Below are positions 17,409 through 27,184 of a stretch of DNA of 64,000 nucleotides, piece by piece. Below the pieces are notes generated by a model. It searched no databases. It was not told the origin of the DNA and saw only the letters and a program-made list of their open reading frames with translations. Where the stretch lies: assembly GCA_039725955.1 (NCBI GenBank), contig CP091034.1, forward strand, positions 496,001-560,000, written 5' to 3'. Every line of letters starts with the position of its first letter. Position 1 is the first letter of the stretch. A program made the position numbers and the translations under genes. This stretch comes from Sinorhizobium sp. B11. Its GTDB lineage: Bacteria; Pseudomonadota; Alphaproteobacteria; Rhizobiales; Rhizobiaceae.

Positions 17409-20400
17409 TCACTCGGCGGCGGCGCGCTTCAGCCCTGAAATCTGGGTGATATAGGCGCGCAGTGCCGCAGGGCGCACCGGCTTGTGCTGCACCGCGATGC
17501 CGTGCTTTTCTGCCTCTGCCCGCACTTCCAGCGTCCTGTCGGCTGTGACGAGCAGTGCGGGAATCTCAACGCCGAAATGCTGGCGGAGATGCAGGATCGC
17601 TTCGACCCCGGTTCCGTCGGCAAGATGATAATCGGCGATGACAAGATCCGGTGGCTGACGCATCGAAAGCGTCTGGACAGCGGAAAGCGAATCCGCCGCC
17701 TGCGTGTTGCAGCCCCATCCATCGATCAGCAGCCGCATGCCTTCAAGGATCTTGGTTTCATTGTCGATGCACAGGATGCGCAATCCCTTCAATGGCTCGG
17801 CTGTGCGATCGACCGGAACCACGGCAGCATTTGTTTCGGCGCTCTTCGAGATGTCGAGCGGCATGAGTACGCGGAATTCCGTTCCCTTGCCATGTGTCGA
17901 CTGAAGTTCGACCTTGTGGCCGAGCACGCGGGCGATGCGGTCGACGATGGAGAGGCCGAGCCCGAGACCCGATGCGGTCTTGGCGCCTTCGTCCAACCGC
18001 GCGAATTCCTTGAACACCGTCCGGAATTTCGAAGGCGGAATGCCGATGCCCGAATCCATCACCTGGATCATCACCTGATTGCCGCGTCGCCTGACCCCGA
18101 TCAGCACCTTGCCGTTGACCGTATATTTGATGGCGTTGGAAACGAGGTTCTGTACCAGGCGGCGCAACAGGTTCGGATCGGAGCGCACCCGCAGCGAGGT
18201 CGGCATGACCTTGAGCTTCAGCTTCTTCTCGCGGGCGATCGGCGCAAAATCGGTCTCGATACGCTCGAGCAGGTCGGAAAGCGGCACGGATGCCAGCCGC
18301 GGGCGCATGGCGCCGGTATCAAGCCTGGAAATATCGAGCACGGCGCCGAGAATGGATTCAACCGATTCCAGCGCGGAATCGATGTTGCGCACGATCGGGC
18401 TGTTTTCCGATTGCGCCATGCGTTCGACCAGTGCGGAAGAATAGAGCCGCGCTGCGTTGAGCGGCTGCAGGATATCGTGGCCGGCGGCGGCAAAGAAGCG
18501 GGTCTTGCCGATATTGGCCTCGTCCGCCGCCGCGCGTGCCTCCGCCAATTCCTTGTTGACGCGCGTCAGCTCCGCCGTGCGCTCCGCGACGCGCTGTTCC
18601 AGCGTCTCGTTTGCCTGTTTCAGTGCCTGGTCGGCGGCCACACGCTGGGTAATGTCGGTGAAGGTCGCGACGATGCCCTTGTCCGGCATGGCATTGGAAC
18701 GCACTTCGATGATGCGCTCGCCGCCGGCAAGCACCAGCGGGAAAGGCTTGTCGAGCGTCAGGAAATGCCGCACCGCTTGGCCCTGGTCACCGGGCGCGAT
18801 GTCACCGCGATGGCTAAGGATACTGACGATGTCAGATAGCGGAAAGCCGACCTGGCCCGCATTTTCAGGCAGGTCCAGCAATTGACGGAAACGCCGGTTC
18901 CAGATCGTCAGCCGGTTGGAACTGTCGAAGACGGCAATGCCCTGATCCATCTGCGACAGTGCCGTCTGCAGCATGTCCTGATTATATTGCAGCGCTTCGC
19001 TCGCCTGGTCGAGCAGCCATGCGGTATCCGAAGAGGCATCCTCGATCTTCTGCAGGATCAGCGACAGCACCAGCCGTGCGGACGAAGAACCGATAGCGCT
19101 GCCGAGCAACTGCTCGGTGAAATGGATGAGCGCCATATCGGCCGGCTGATCGTCCTCCAGTTTGCGCCCCGAGGTCTGTTCATAGGTCGCAAGCGAGCGC
19201 TGCATGCGCTCTTCGCCGAGATAGCGGGCGATGGCCGTTTTGAGATCGCCGACGCTGATACGGGTCTTCCAGCCGCGCGTGGCAAATTGCGAGCGCGAAT
19301 GTCGCTTGACGAAAATGCCGGCCTGGATGCGTTCCAGCGGCTTGGCATTGCGCGTCAGCGAGCCCACGACGAAGGCGGCAGTATTGACGAGCAGGCTCAT
19401 CGCCGTCGCATTGACCAGCGGATCGGCATCCGGACCGGTGAAGAGCGTCGTGCCGGGAAAGATGAAACCGAGGAAACTGCTTGCCACATAGGAATAATCC
19501 GGCCCACCGAAGGAGGGCAGGAAAAGCAGGTAGACCCAGATGGTGAAACCGGAGGTCAGGCCGAGAATGGCGCCGCGCGCATTTGCCCGCCGCCAGATCA
19601 TGCCGCCGAAGAGGGCAGGTGCAATCTGCGCGATGGCGGCGAAGGAGAGCAGGCCGATCGAGGCAAGCCCCGCAGTGCTGTCGGTCGAACGATAATAGGC
19701 GTAGCCGAGCAGCAGCACGGCGAAGATGGCGCTGCGGCGGATATTGAGCAGGCTCTTTGCGAAGTCGTCACGCTGGCTCGCAAGGCCCGCGAGCTTCCGG
19801 CGCAGGAAGAACGGCATGACGATGTCGTTCGACACCATGATGGAAAGCGCCACGGAATCGACGATCACCATGGCGGTCGCCGCCGAGAAGCCGCCGATGA
19901 AGGTGATCAGCGAGACGACAGGCATCTGCCCTGCAAGCGGCAGGGTAAGAACATAGAGATCGGCATTACCGTTGCCGCCGAAGATGAGCAGCCCGCCGAT
20001 GGCGACGGGCAGCACAAAGAGATTGATGGCGATCAGGTAGAGCGGGAAGAGAAAGCCGGCGAGCCGGAGCTGTTTTGCCGTTCGGTTTTCGACCACTGTG
20101 ACGTGGAACTGGCGCGGCAGCATGATAATGGCGAAGGCCGAAAGCAGTGTCAGCGTGATCCATCGGCTGAGCGGCGTCTGATAGTCGAGGGCGGCACTGA
20201 CCAGGGCATTCTCCGATCCTTTCCGCCACAGGTCGCTCGGTCCGTCGAACAGGAACCAGATGACACATATGCCCGCCGTCAGAAAGGCAACGAGCTTCAC
20301 CATCGATTCCATCGATACCGCGAGGATGAGCCCGTCCTGATGCTCGGTCGCATCGGTGTGGCGGGTGCCGAACATGATGGCGAAGCAGGCAAGCACGAGC

Positions 20401-20909
20401 GTCACGATCAGCGGCAGGTCGAGGAAATAGAGATTGCCGCTGCCGATACCGTAGTCGGACGGATTGACCATGGCCGTGACAGTCGCGGAGATGGATTTCA
20501 ACTGCAGCGCGATGTAGGGAATGGTGCCGATCAGGCAGATAAGCGCCACGATGGTTGCGACAGTGGAATTCTTGCCGTAGCGCGCCGCAATGAAATCGGC
20601 CACCGATGTCAGCTTCTCGGCCTTGGCGAGTTCGATAATGCGCTTCAAGAGCGGCATGCCGAGTGTGAAGACGAGAATCGGCCCGATATAGATGCCGGCA
20701 AATTCCAGCCCGTGATGCGCAGCAAGGCCGACACCGCCGAAATAGGTCCAGGACGTGCAGTAGATCGCAAGGCTGAGCGCATACACAACAGGCCGGCCGC
20801 CCTCCGGCACGCCGAATTTTCGGCTCCGGCGGTCGCCATAGCTTGCCACTGCAAAAAGCAGCAGAAGATAGCCCAAGGCAAACGCAAATATGACCCAGCC
20901 TGGAAGCAT
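17409..20909 (-). CDS. Sodium:solute symporter-type hybrid sensor histidine kinase/response regulator (NahK/ErcS type)
   Basis: A 1,166-aa membrane kinase. Residues 1 to about 480 form 12 or more transmembrane segments of the SSS (sodium:solute symporter) family, as in CbrA. A PAS domain near 640-740 follows, then HisKA with the phosphoacceptor in FFAAAGHDILQPLNAARLYS (His near 810), a HATPase domain (NLVSNAIKYT, DSGIGIPPSKF) and a C-terminal receiver with VIADYHLADGTG (Asp near 1091). There is no output domain, so the signal must leave through a partner histidine phosphotransferase or regulator elsewhere. The signal is unknown; the SSS part may sense or import a carbon source. It faces the tetR gene tail-to-tail with only 3 bp between. 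Confidence 0.92.
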   Translation of the reverse strand: MLPGWVIFAFALGYLLLLFAVASYGDRRSRKFGVPEGGRPVVYALSLAIYCTSWTYFGGVGLAAHHGLEFAGIYIGPILVFTLGMPLLKRIIELAKAEKLTSVADFIAARYGKNSTVATIVALICLIGTIPYIALQLKSISATVTAMVNPSDYGIGSGNLYFLDLPLIVTLVLACFAIMFGTRHTDATEHQDGLILAVSMESMVKLVAFLTAGICVIWFLFDGPSDLWRKGSENALVSAALDYQTPLSRWITLTLLSAFAIIMLPRQFHVTVVENRTAKQLRLAGFLFPLYLIAINLFVLPVAIGGLLIFGGNGNADLYVLTLPLAGQMPVVSLITFIGGFSAATAMVIVDSVALSIMVSNDIVMPFFLRRKLAGLASQRDDFAKSLLNIRRSAIFAVLLLGYAYYRSTDSTAGLASIGLLSFAAIAQIAPALFGGMIWRRANARGAILGLTSGFTIWVYLLFLPSFGGPDYSYVASSFLGFIFPGTTLFTGPDADPLVNATAMSLLVNTAAFVVGSLTRNAKPLERIQAGIFVKRHSRSQFATRGWKTRISVGDLKTAIARYLGEERMQRSLATYEQTSGRKLEDDQPADMALIHFTEQLLGSAIGSSSARLVLSLILQKIEDASSDTAWLLDQASEALQYNQDMLQTALSQMDQGIAVFDSSNRLTIWNRRFRQLLDLPENAGQVGFPLSDIVSILSHRGDIAPGDQGQAVRHFLTLDKPFPLVLAGGERIIEVRSNAMPDKGIVATFTDITQRVAADQALKQANETLEQRVAERTAELTRVNKELAEARAAADEANIGKTRFFAAAGHDILQPLNAARLYSSALVERMAQSENSPIVRNIDSALESVESILGAVLDISRLDTGAMRPRLASVPLSDLLERIETDFAPIAREKKLKLKVMPTSLRVRSDPNLLRRLVQNLVSNAIKYTVNGKVLIGVRRRGNQVMIQVMDSGIGIPPSKFRTVFKEFARLDEGAKTASGLGLGLSIVDRIARVLGHKVELQSTHGKGTEFRVLMPLDISKSAETNAAVVPVDRTAEPLKGLRILCIDNETKILEGMRLLIDGWGCNTQAADSLSAVQTLSMRQPPDLVIADYHLADGTGVEAILHLRQHFGVEIPALLVTADRTLEVRAEAEKHGIAVQHKPVRPAALRAYITQISGLKRAAAE

Positions 20910-21130
20910 TGACCCTCCGCCGGCGGACTATCCGCCGTCCTCCCGGAACGGTTTGAAGATTAGGGCAATTCAGCAGGTTTGAAAATTCCCGCGGTCTTGG
21001 TCTTAAGTTCTACGCGGAAGGGGATGATGTCCGAATATTTCCAATTGCCGATTGATTAATTGAGATGAAGGTGTAGCTAATGAAAACAATGGCATGTCTT
21101 TGAAAAATGCATCGAGGGGAGACAGATCTG

Positions 21131-21568
21131 ATGCTCAATGAGTTCAAAGCGTTCATCGCCCGCGGCAATGTCATGGATCTCGCAGTCGGTGTCATCATCG
21201 GCGGCGCGTTCGGCGGGATCGTCAAGTCGCTGGTCGAGGATATCATCATGCCGATCGTCGGCGCGATCTTCGGCGGTTTCGATTTTTCCAACTACTACAT
21301 TTCGCTGTCGGACAAAGCCGTTGGGCCAACCCTTGACGAAGCCCGCAAAGGTGGGGCCGTTTTCGCATACGGCAATTTCATCACCGTCCTGATCAATTTC
21401 CTGATCCTCGCTTGGATCATCTTCCTAATGATCAAGGCTGTGAACATCCTGCGCGAGCAGGTCGAGCGCAAGGAAAAGGCCGCACCGGCAGAGGTCCCGC
21501 CGCCGCCGGCCGATGTCGCATTGCTGACCGAAATCCGCGACCTTCTCGCCAAGCGCCCGGCCGTCTGA
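21131..21568 (+). CDS. mscL: Large-conductance mechanosensitive channel MscL
   Basis: A 145-aa channel protein that opens under membrane tension to release solutes in hypo-osmotic shock. It has the typical N-terminal helix [20 protein letters not shown] and TM1 with [22 protein letters not shown]2 is [20 protein letters not shown], and the C-terminal cytoplasmic helix ends [11 protein letters not shown]. The ATG at 21131 is chosen on homology; an in-frame ATG 24 bp upstream is weaker. Confidence 0.97.
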   Translation: MLNEFKAFIARGNVMDLAVGVIIGGAFGGIVKSLVEDIIMPIVGAIFGGFDFSNYYISLSDKAVGPTLDEARKGGAVFAYGNFITVLINFLILAWIIFLMIKAVNILREQVERKEKAAPAEVPPPPADVALLTEIRDLLAKRPAV

Positions 21569-21703
21569 TCTGACGGTCTGATCCGGGTGAGGGCCCGCCC
21601 ATTCCGGCCGGGCTCATCCATCACGAAAATCGATATGCCATCACGCTTTGTCATGGGATTTGCGCCTGCAAATCCGTTATGAAGGCGTGAACCGGAGATA
21701 TGC

Positions 21704-22870
21704 ATGTCGATTATAAGCAGCCTCAGCCCGCGCGCCGTCGCAGCGCCAGAAAGCGGGATCGTCGAAGTCGTCAATTATGCCCGCGGCCGTGAAGGCCTTT
21801 TGCCGCTCTGGGTTGGCGAAGGCGATCTTCCTACCCCCGATTTCATCAATCAGGCGGCCATGCAGGCGCTCGCCGCCGGCGAGACCTTCTACACCTGGCA
21901 GCGCGGGATCCCCGAGCTGCGCCAGGCCCTGTCGGATTACTATTTCAGGCATTTCGGTATCCGTTTGGCACCTGAGCATTTCTATGTGACCGGTTCCGGC
22001 ATGCAGGCGATCCAGATCGCCGTCCAGGCGCTGACTTCACCCGGCGATGAGTTCGTCTACCTCACCCCGGCCTGGCCGAACATTGCCGCCGCCCTCGAAA
22101 TCGCCGGCGCGCGGTCGGTTGGCGTGGAGCTCCAGTTTGAAGGCGGCACATGGGCGGTCGATCTCAACCGCGTTGAAACAGCCATTACGCCGAAGACGCG
22201 CGGCCTCTTCATCAACACGCCGTCGAACCCCACGGGCTGGACCGCGACGAAGAAGGACCTGGCCGATATCCTGGCGCTTGCTCGTAAACATGATCTCTGG
22301 ATCATGGCAGATGAGATCTACGCGCGTTATTTCTACGCTGGCGGTCGCGCGCCGTCCTTCCTGGATGTGATGGAGCCGGGCGACAAGGTCATCTTCGTCA
22401 ACTCCTTCTCCAAGAACTGGTCGATGACCGGCTGGCGCGTCGGCTGGATCGTCGCCCCGCCGGAGACCGGACAGGTGCTGGAAAATCTCATCCAGTATTC
22501 AACCTCCGGCGTAGCACAATTCATGCAGAAGGGTGCGGTTGCGGCCCTTAACGAAGGTGACGCCTTCGTGCAGTCGAATATCGAGAAGGCGACCCGCTCC
22601 CGCGATATCCTCTGCGAGACGCTGATCGCCACCAACCGCGTTGAAACGCTGAAGCCCGACGGTGCGCTTTACGCCTTCCTCAAGATCGACGGCGTTACCG
22701 ACAGCCGCAAGGCCGCGATCGATATCGTCGACAAAACCGGCGTCGGCCTTGCGCCCGGCACAGCCTTCGGACCGGGCGGCGCACTTTTCCTGCGCGCCTG
22801 CTTTCTGCGCGATCCGGCACAGGTGGCGGTCGCTGCCGAACGGCTCGCCGACTACATCCTCAAGATTTAA
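21704..22870 (+). CDS. PLP-dependent aminotransferase (class I/II)
   Basis: A 388-aa fold-type I aminotransferase. It has the cofactor motifs NTPSNPTGW, IMADEIYARYFY and the Schiff-base lysine in NSFSKNWSMTGWRVGWI (Lys near 231). It begins ISSLSPRAVAAPESGIVEV. Substrates of this subgroup include aspartate and aromatic amino acids; which applies here is not evident. Its last 4 bp overlap the convergent S51 peptidase gene. Confidence 0.9.
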   Translation: MSIISSLSPRAVAAPESGIVEVVNYARGREGLLPLWVGEGDLPTPDFINQAAMQALAAGETFYTWQRGIPELRQALSDYYFRHFGIRLAPEHFYVTGSGMQAIQIAVQALTSPGDEFVYLTPAWPNIAAALEIAGARSVGVELQFEGGTWAVDLNRVETAITPKTRGLFINTPSNPTGWTATKKDLADILALARKHDLWIMADEIYARYFYAGGRAPSFLDVMEPGDKVIFVNSFSKNWSMTGWRVGWIVAPPETGQVLENLIQYSTSGVAQFMQKGAVAALNEGDAFVQSNIEKATRSRDILCETLIATNRVETLKPDGALYAFLKIDGVTDSRKAAIDIVDKTGVGLAPGTAFGPGGALFLRACFLRDPAQVAVAAERLADYILKI

Positions 22871-23550
22871 GCGGAACGGCGCATCGCTTCCGGCAAGACC
22901 GGAAGCAGCGTCACGTTCCGACCCTCGACGATGATAACTTCGCCGTCCCTGAGCGGCTGAAAGGGCATGCCGGTTTCGTCAAGGAAGTTGGCTGCCTTTT
23001 CGGCCGCTTCTGCCTCATCATGAGCCGAGCGATAATGCGGAACGATGGAGAAGTCGACGAGGCCAAGGCCTTCCCAAGGAACGCTCTCGTCATAGCCTGG
23101 CGCACACTGCCGCGGATCATCCATGATGTCGATGCCCTTGAGCGAGGGCGTCGCCACGACCGCCCCGGCGCTGAACCCGCCATAGACGATCGCATCGCCG
23201 CGCACCAACTCCCCTATGATCTGATCGAAACCGCTCTGCCGCATGGCGCGCCTTAGAAGAAAGGCATTGCCGCCGACGGCCCAGACGAGATCAAAACCGG
23301 CGAGCGCTTTTTCAAGAACACGCGGCTCCCCGAAATAATCCCTCAGATCCAGTTCTTCCGCCTCGATCCCCCAATCGGCGAGCTCCTCCTTGGGATCATA
23401 GACATTGGCCTCATAGGCGCGACGCGCCTCGGACGGGATGAAGTCCAGCGCATTCTGGATAATTGCGGCGCGCCGCCCGCCATTGAGAAGCTTCTTGAGC
23501 CGGAAGGCGCTCGCTCCGAGCCGATAGGATGACAGGTAGAGTCTCATCAT
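22867..23550 (-). CDS. Peptidase S51 / type 1 glutamine amidotransferase-like protein
   Basis: A 227-aa protein with the S51 (dipeptidase E) fold. The nucleophile elbow is YGGFSAGAVV, VWAVGGNAF gives the oxyanion region and VDFSIVPHYRS supplies a histidine. Family members hydrolyse Asp-X dipeptides or cyanophycin fragments, or act as amidases. About 94 bp upstream on the same strand is a terminator-like hairpin preceded by a 24-codon ORF, which may form an attenuator for this gene. Starts at 23550 and 23547 are both possible. Confidence 0.85.
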   Translation of the reverse strand: MMRLYLSSYRLGASAFRLKKLLNGGRRAAIIQNALDFIPSEARRAYEANVYDPKEELADWGIEAEELDLRDYFGEPRVLEKALAGFDLVWAVGGNAFLLRRAMRQSGFDQIIGELVRGDAIVYGGFSAGAVVATPSLKGIDIMDDPRQCAPGYDESVPWEGLGLVDFSIVPHYRSAHDEAEAAEKAANFLDETGMPFQPLRDGEVIIVEGRNVTLLPVLPEAMRRSA

Positions 23551-23643
23551 TGCTGCTCCCTGTTGGAGAGGGGCAGGTCACGAGATATGGAAAGAAGATA
23601 TTGTGCCACGAGAAGTCCTTGCATGGGGCGGACATCGGGGCAG

Positions 23644-23674
23644 AAACAAAAAACCCCGCGCGTCCGGCGGGGTT
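23644..23674 (-). terminator. Rho-independent terminator (leftward)
   Basis: Arms AACCCCGC (23652-23659) and GCGGGGTT (23667-23674) with a 7-nt loop, read leftward, are followed by TTTTTTGTTT on the minus strand. It lies 27 bp beyond a 24-codon ORF and upstream of the S51 gene, so it acts either as an attenuator or as the end of a short transcript. Confidence 0.75.
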
Positions 23675-23701
23675 GGATCGGGTAATGTGAATAGTTTCAG
23701 G

Positions 23702-23776
23702 TCACAAGCCGACGCCCCCACCGCAAAGGGTGGTCGTCATGCCCATCGTCATAGCCTGAAACGCGAAGTTGTTCAT
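23702..23776 (-). CDS. Possible leader peptide or small ORF (24 aa)
   Basis: ATG to TGA on the minus strand encodes 24 residues: MNNFAFQAMTMGMTTTLCGG and then GVGL. It is rich in Met, Thr and Gly, and a small hairpin (CCACC-N6-GGTGG) overlaps the coding sequence. A strong terminator follows within 30 bp. This is the layout of a translation-dependent attenuator, but the codon run does not clearly name one amino acid, and the downstream gene (S51 peptidase) is not biosynthetic. It could also be a small protein gene or an sRNA. The ribosome-binding site is weak. Confidence 0.35.
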   Translation of the reverse strand: MNNFAFQAMTMGMTTTLCGGGVGL

Positions 23777-24015
23777 GGCCTGAGTTTGCCCGGCCGCATG
23801 CGTGATGTCAATGAGCGCTGAAAGAGAGGGGCAGGAGGCCTTTTCGTTTCGAAATCGGCCGGTCGCTAAAATTGTAGCAAAGCCGGAAATCCGCCTCTAA
23901 CCACATGTCGAAACATACCGGCCGCAAAGGCTTTCCGAGGCTGTTTGATAACAAAATCGGAAAGGAAAACACCGTTCTGATGTTCCCGAAAAAACATAAA
24001 ACAGGGAATGCAGAC

Positions 24016-25050
24016 ATGGCGGTTCTGGTGACAGGTGGGGCTGGATATATCGGCAGCCACATGGTTTGGACGCTGTTGGATGCCGGTGAAGACGTCGTCG
24101 TGCTCGACAACCTCTCTACCGGCTTTCGCTGGGCCGTGGCGCCGGCGGCGCGCTTCTATCTTGGCGATGTCTCCGATCCGGATGTGCTGAAGAAGATCTT
24201 CATCGAGAACGATATCGAGGCAATCATCCATTTCGCCGGCTCTGCCGTCGTCCCTGTTTCGGTTGCCGATCCGCTCTCCTACTACGATAACAATTCAGGC
24301 AAAACGCGCGCGCTGCTGAGCGCTTCGATCAAGGCCGGTATCCGCAACTTCGTCTTCTCCTCGACGGCCGCTGTCTACGGCCAGCAGAAGAGCTCCGCTC
24401 CCGTGAAGGAAACGGCACCCCTCAATCCGGAAAATCCATACGGCCAGTCGAAGCTGATGACCGAAATGATGCTTCGTGACGCCGCGGCCGCCTATGACTT
24501 CGGTTATGTGGCGCTCCGCTATTTCAACGTCGCGGGCGCCGACCCGCAGCTGCGCGCTGGCCAGTCGACCTCGGGTGCGACCCATCTCATCAAGGTCGCC
24601 TGTGAGGCTGCGCTCGGGAAGCGTGGCAGCATTACCGTCTACGGTTTCGATTACCCGACCCATGATGGCACCGGTGTGCGCGACTACATCCATGTCAGTG
24701 ATTTGACGGCGGCGCATTTGAAGGCACTCGAGCATCTGCGCCAGGGCAGGGGGCCACTTGTCGCCAACTGCGGCTATGGCAACGGCTATTCCGTACTCGA
24801 CGTATTGAACATGGTCACCCGCTTGAACGGTCATTCGTTCAAAATCAACATGGCGGCACGTCGCCCGGGTGACGCCGCAAGCGTCGTCGCCGATGCGACG
24901 CTTGCCCGCCGCGTGCTGGATTGGGCGCCGAGATATGACTCACTGGAAACCATCGTCCGCAGCTCGCTCGACTGGGAGCTCTTCCTGATGAACAAGAGCG
25001 TCGACGATCTGCACAGCATTCATCGCGCACTGGCTGCAGCTTCTTTCTGA
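24016..25050 (+). CDS. galE: UDP-glucose 4-epimerase
   Basis: A 344-aa extended SDR enzyme interconverting UDP-glucose and UDP-galactose for surface polysaccharide synthesis (called exoB in some rhizobia). It has the NAD motif VLVTGGAGYIGSHM, the FSSTAAVYGQ segment, the YxxxK motif in NPYGQSKLMTE, and RYFNVAGAD. The start at ATG 24016 places the Rossmann motif at the N-terminus; a longer frame from 23905 adds 37 unrelated residues and was rejected. Confidence 0.93.
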   Translation: MAVLVTGGAGYIGSHMVWTLLDAGEDVVVLDNLSTGFRWAVAPAARFYLGDVSDPDVLKKIFIENDIEAIIHFAGSAVVPVSVADPLSYYDNNSGKTRALLSASIKAGIRNFVFSSTAAVYGQQKSSAPVKETAPLNPENPYGQSKLMTEMMLRDAAAAYDFGYVALRYFNVAGADPQLRAGQSTSGATHLIKVACEAALGKRGSITVYGFDYPTHDGTGVRDYIHVSDLTAAHLKALEHLRQGRGPLVANCGYGNGYSVLDVLNMVTRLNGHSFKINMAARRPGDAASVVADATLARRVLDWAPRYDSLETIVRSSLDWELFLMNKSVDDLHSIHRALAAASF

Positions 25051-25161
25051 GATGCAGCCGAACAACTTGCCATTCCGGCGTAGATACGGGTGGCCCGACG
25101 TTACGTGAATAAGGAATAATCAAGCTTTCTCTGGCCAACTTCAGCCAAGGGAATAGGGATC

Positions 25162-27117
25162 ATGAAGAACTTCATAGCCTCGTTGCGGCTGCAAAAAGAT
25201 AATCCGAAGTTTCTGGTGGCACAGTTCAAGGCTTTGTCGTCACAGATTCCGATTCTCTACGTTCTTCTTGTCATCAATGCGCTGGCTGTGGCCATCACTC
25301 ACATTAGGTCGGCGCCTCTCTGGCTTTCGCTCTACATTCCCGTCGGGCTCAGCATTGTCTGCGTCTTTCGCCTCTGCTGGTGGGAAATATCAGGCAAGGA
25401 AAATGTCACGCCGGAGCGCGCGCTGCGGCTGATGAAGATAACGCTAGCAGGCGCAGTCATCCTCACCATCGGCTTCGGCGGTTGGGCTATCGCGCTCTAT
25501 CGATATGGCGATGCCTCGCAGCAGGGGCAGATCGCCTATTTTCTGGTTGTAACCGGCATTTCCTGCGTTTTCTGCCTGATGCATCTGCCGCTCGCCGCGG
25601 CAATCACCACGGTCATCACCTTTACGGCCATGATCGTGACCTTTCTCTTTTCCGGCAACCCGGTTTTCGTTGCAACGGCCGTCAGCGGCCTGTTCCTGGT
25701 GCTGCCTTTCCTGCGTGTCATCAACAGCTACTTCCAGAATTTCGCGCACCTCGTGCGGCTTGCAGAAGAGCTCAAGCAGAAGCAGGCTGAAGCCGAGGAA
25801 CTGAATCGCGTCAATAGTCGCAATGCCTTGCAGGACCAACTGACTGGCCTTGCCAATCGTCGCAGTTTCTTCCTGTCGCTGGAACAGATGCTGCTGAAGG
25901 ATCCCGCCGCGCCACCGGTCATCGGCATCGTCGATCTCGATGGCTTCAAACCAGTCAATGACGTCTTCGGCCACGCGGCTGGCGACGTCGTATTGAAGGA
26001 GACGGCGCGCCGCTTCGTCTCGTTATTGGGCGATCAGGGCATCGTCTCGCGTCTTGGTGGCGATGAGTTCGGCATCATCTTCCCCGCTGACATGACGCTC
26101 AGGGCAATTTCCGATCTCGGCCTGGCGCTATGCGCGGCCGTGCGCGAACCCTATGACATCCCCGACGGTTCGGTCCGTGTTTCCGGCTCCTGCGGCATCG
26201 TCTATCCTGAAGCGGGCGAGTACACGGCCGAAGACCTCTACGAGAAAGCGGACTTCGCGCTCTATCAGGTCAAGAGCAAGCGTGTCGGCGGTGTGGAATT
26301 CTTCTCGCCGGAGCACGAAAAGATCCTGACACAACGCTACCTGATCGAGCTCGAACTGCAGACCGAGAATTTCGCCAGCGAGCTGAAGCTCGAATATCAG
26401 CCGATCGTCGAACTGCGCAGCGGCCGTGTCGTCGGTTTTGAGGCGCTTGCGCGTTGGGACAGCGCCCGCTTCGGCCGCATCAGCCCCGATGCTTTCATTC
26501 CGGCTGCCGAACGCACCGCCGTGATCGGCCGCGTGACGCGCATTCTCTTCGGCCAGGCGCTCGACGCCCTGAAGATCATGCCGACGCATCTGCGCGTCTC
26601 CTTCAACCTGTCGGCCCGCGACATCTGCGATCACGAAACCTCGATGGCCCTGCTCGCCATGATCAACCGGTCGGGCGTCGACCCAAAACGTATCGAATTC
26701 GAGATCACCGAGACGGCGCTGCTGTCTGACTTCGATACTGCCGATCAGGTGATCGGCATGCTGCGCGCCGCCGGCATCTCGATTGCGCTTGATGATTTCG
26801 GCACGGGCTATTCAAGCTTGAGCCATATCCATCGCCTGGCCTTCGACAAGCTGAAGATCGACAAGGCCTTCGTGATGAATTTCGACCGCGATGCTCGCTG
26901 CATGAACATCACCCGTTCCGTCGCCAATCTTTGCCAGAACCTCGGCATCGCTTCCGTGGCCGAAGGTGTCGAAAGCGAGGATGTGGCGGAGTCGCTGAAA
27001 GGCATCGGCGTAAGATTGGCGCAGGGCTATTATTTCTCCCGGCCGCTGCCGCTGGAACTGGCGATCGACTACGCGGTCAGGCGCGATGCCACTGTTTCTC
27101 AGCCCCTTTCGGCCTGA
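25162..27117 (+). CDS. Membrane GGDEF-EAL cyclic-di-GMP protein
   Basis: A 651-aa protein. The N-terminal half has about five to six transmembrane segments (residues about 25-195), then a short coiled coil (LAEELKQKQAEAEELNRVN). A GGDEF domain carries the intact catalytic motif RLGGDEFGI (near residue 299), followed by an EAL domain with intact EAL (427-429) and the later DDFGTGYSSL motif. Both catalytic signatures are kept, so synthesis and hydrolysis of c-di-GMP are both possible. The net activity and the membrane signal are unknown. Confidence 0.93.
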   Translation: MKNFIASLRLQKDNPKFLVAQFKALSSQIPILYVLLVINALAVAITHIRSAPLWLSLYIPVGLSIVCVFRLCWWEISGKENVTPERALRLMKITLAGAVILTIGFGGWAIALYRYGDASQQGQIAYFLVVTGISCVFCLMHLPLAAAITTVITFTAMIVTFLFSGNPVFVATAVSGLFLVLPFLRVINSYFQNFAHLVRLAEELKQKQAEAEELNRVNSRNALQDQLTGLANRRSFFLSLEQMLLKDPAAPPVIGIVDLDGFKPVNDVFGHAAGDVVLKETARRFVSLLGDQGIVSRLGGDEFGIIFPADMTLRAISDLGLALCAAVREPYDIPDGSVRVSGSCGIVYPEAGEYTAEDLYEKADFALYQVKSKRVGGVEFFSPEHEKILTQRYLIELELQTENFASELKLEYQPIVELRSGRVVGFEALARWDSARFGRISPDAFIPAAERTAVIGRVTRILFGQALDALKIMPTHLRVSFNLSARDICDHETSMALLAMINRSGVDPKRIEFEITETALLSDFDTADQVIGMLRAAGISIALDDFGTGYSSLSHIHRLAFDKLKIDKAFVMNFDRDARCMNITRSVANLCQNLGIASVAEGVESEDVAESLKGIGVRLAQGYYFSRPLPLELAIDYAVRRDATVSQPLSA

Positions 27118-27184
27118 TTGATCAGCCAGCCACTGGAACCTAGGCCCGACCCCGTTTATTCCTAGGGAAGGAGCGAGGTGGACC

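Noticed and set aside
18882..20912. A 676-codon plus-strand frame opposite the SSS-histidine kinase
   Set aside because: The translation is charged low-complexity with no domains, and the minus strand encodes a clear five-domain kinase.
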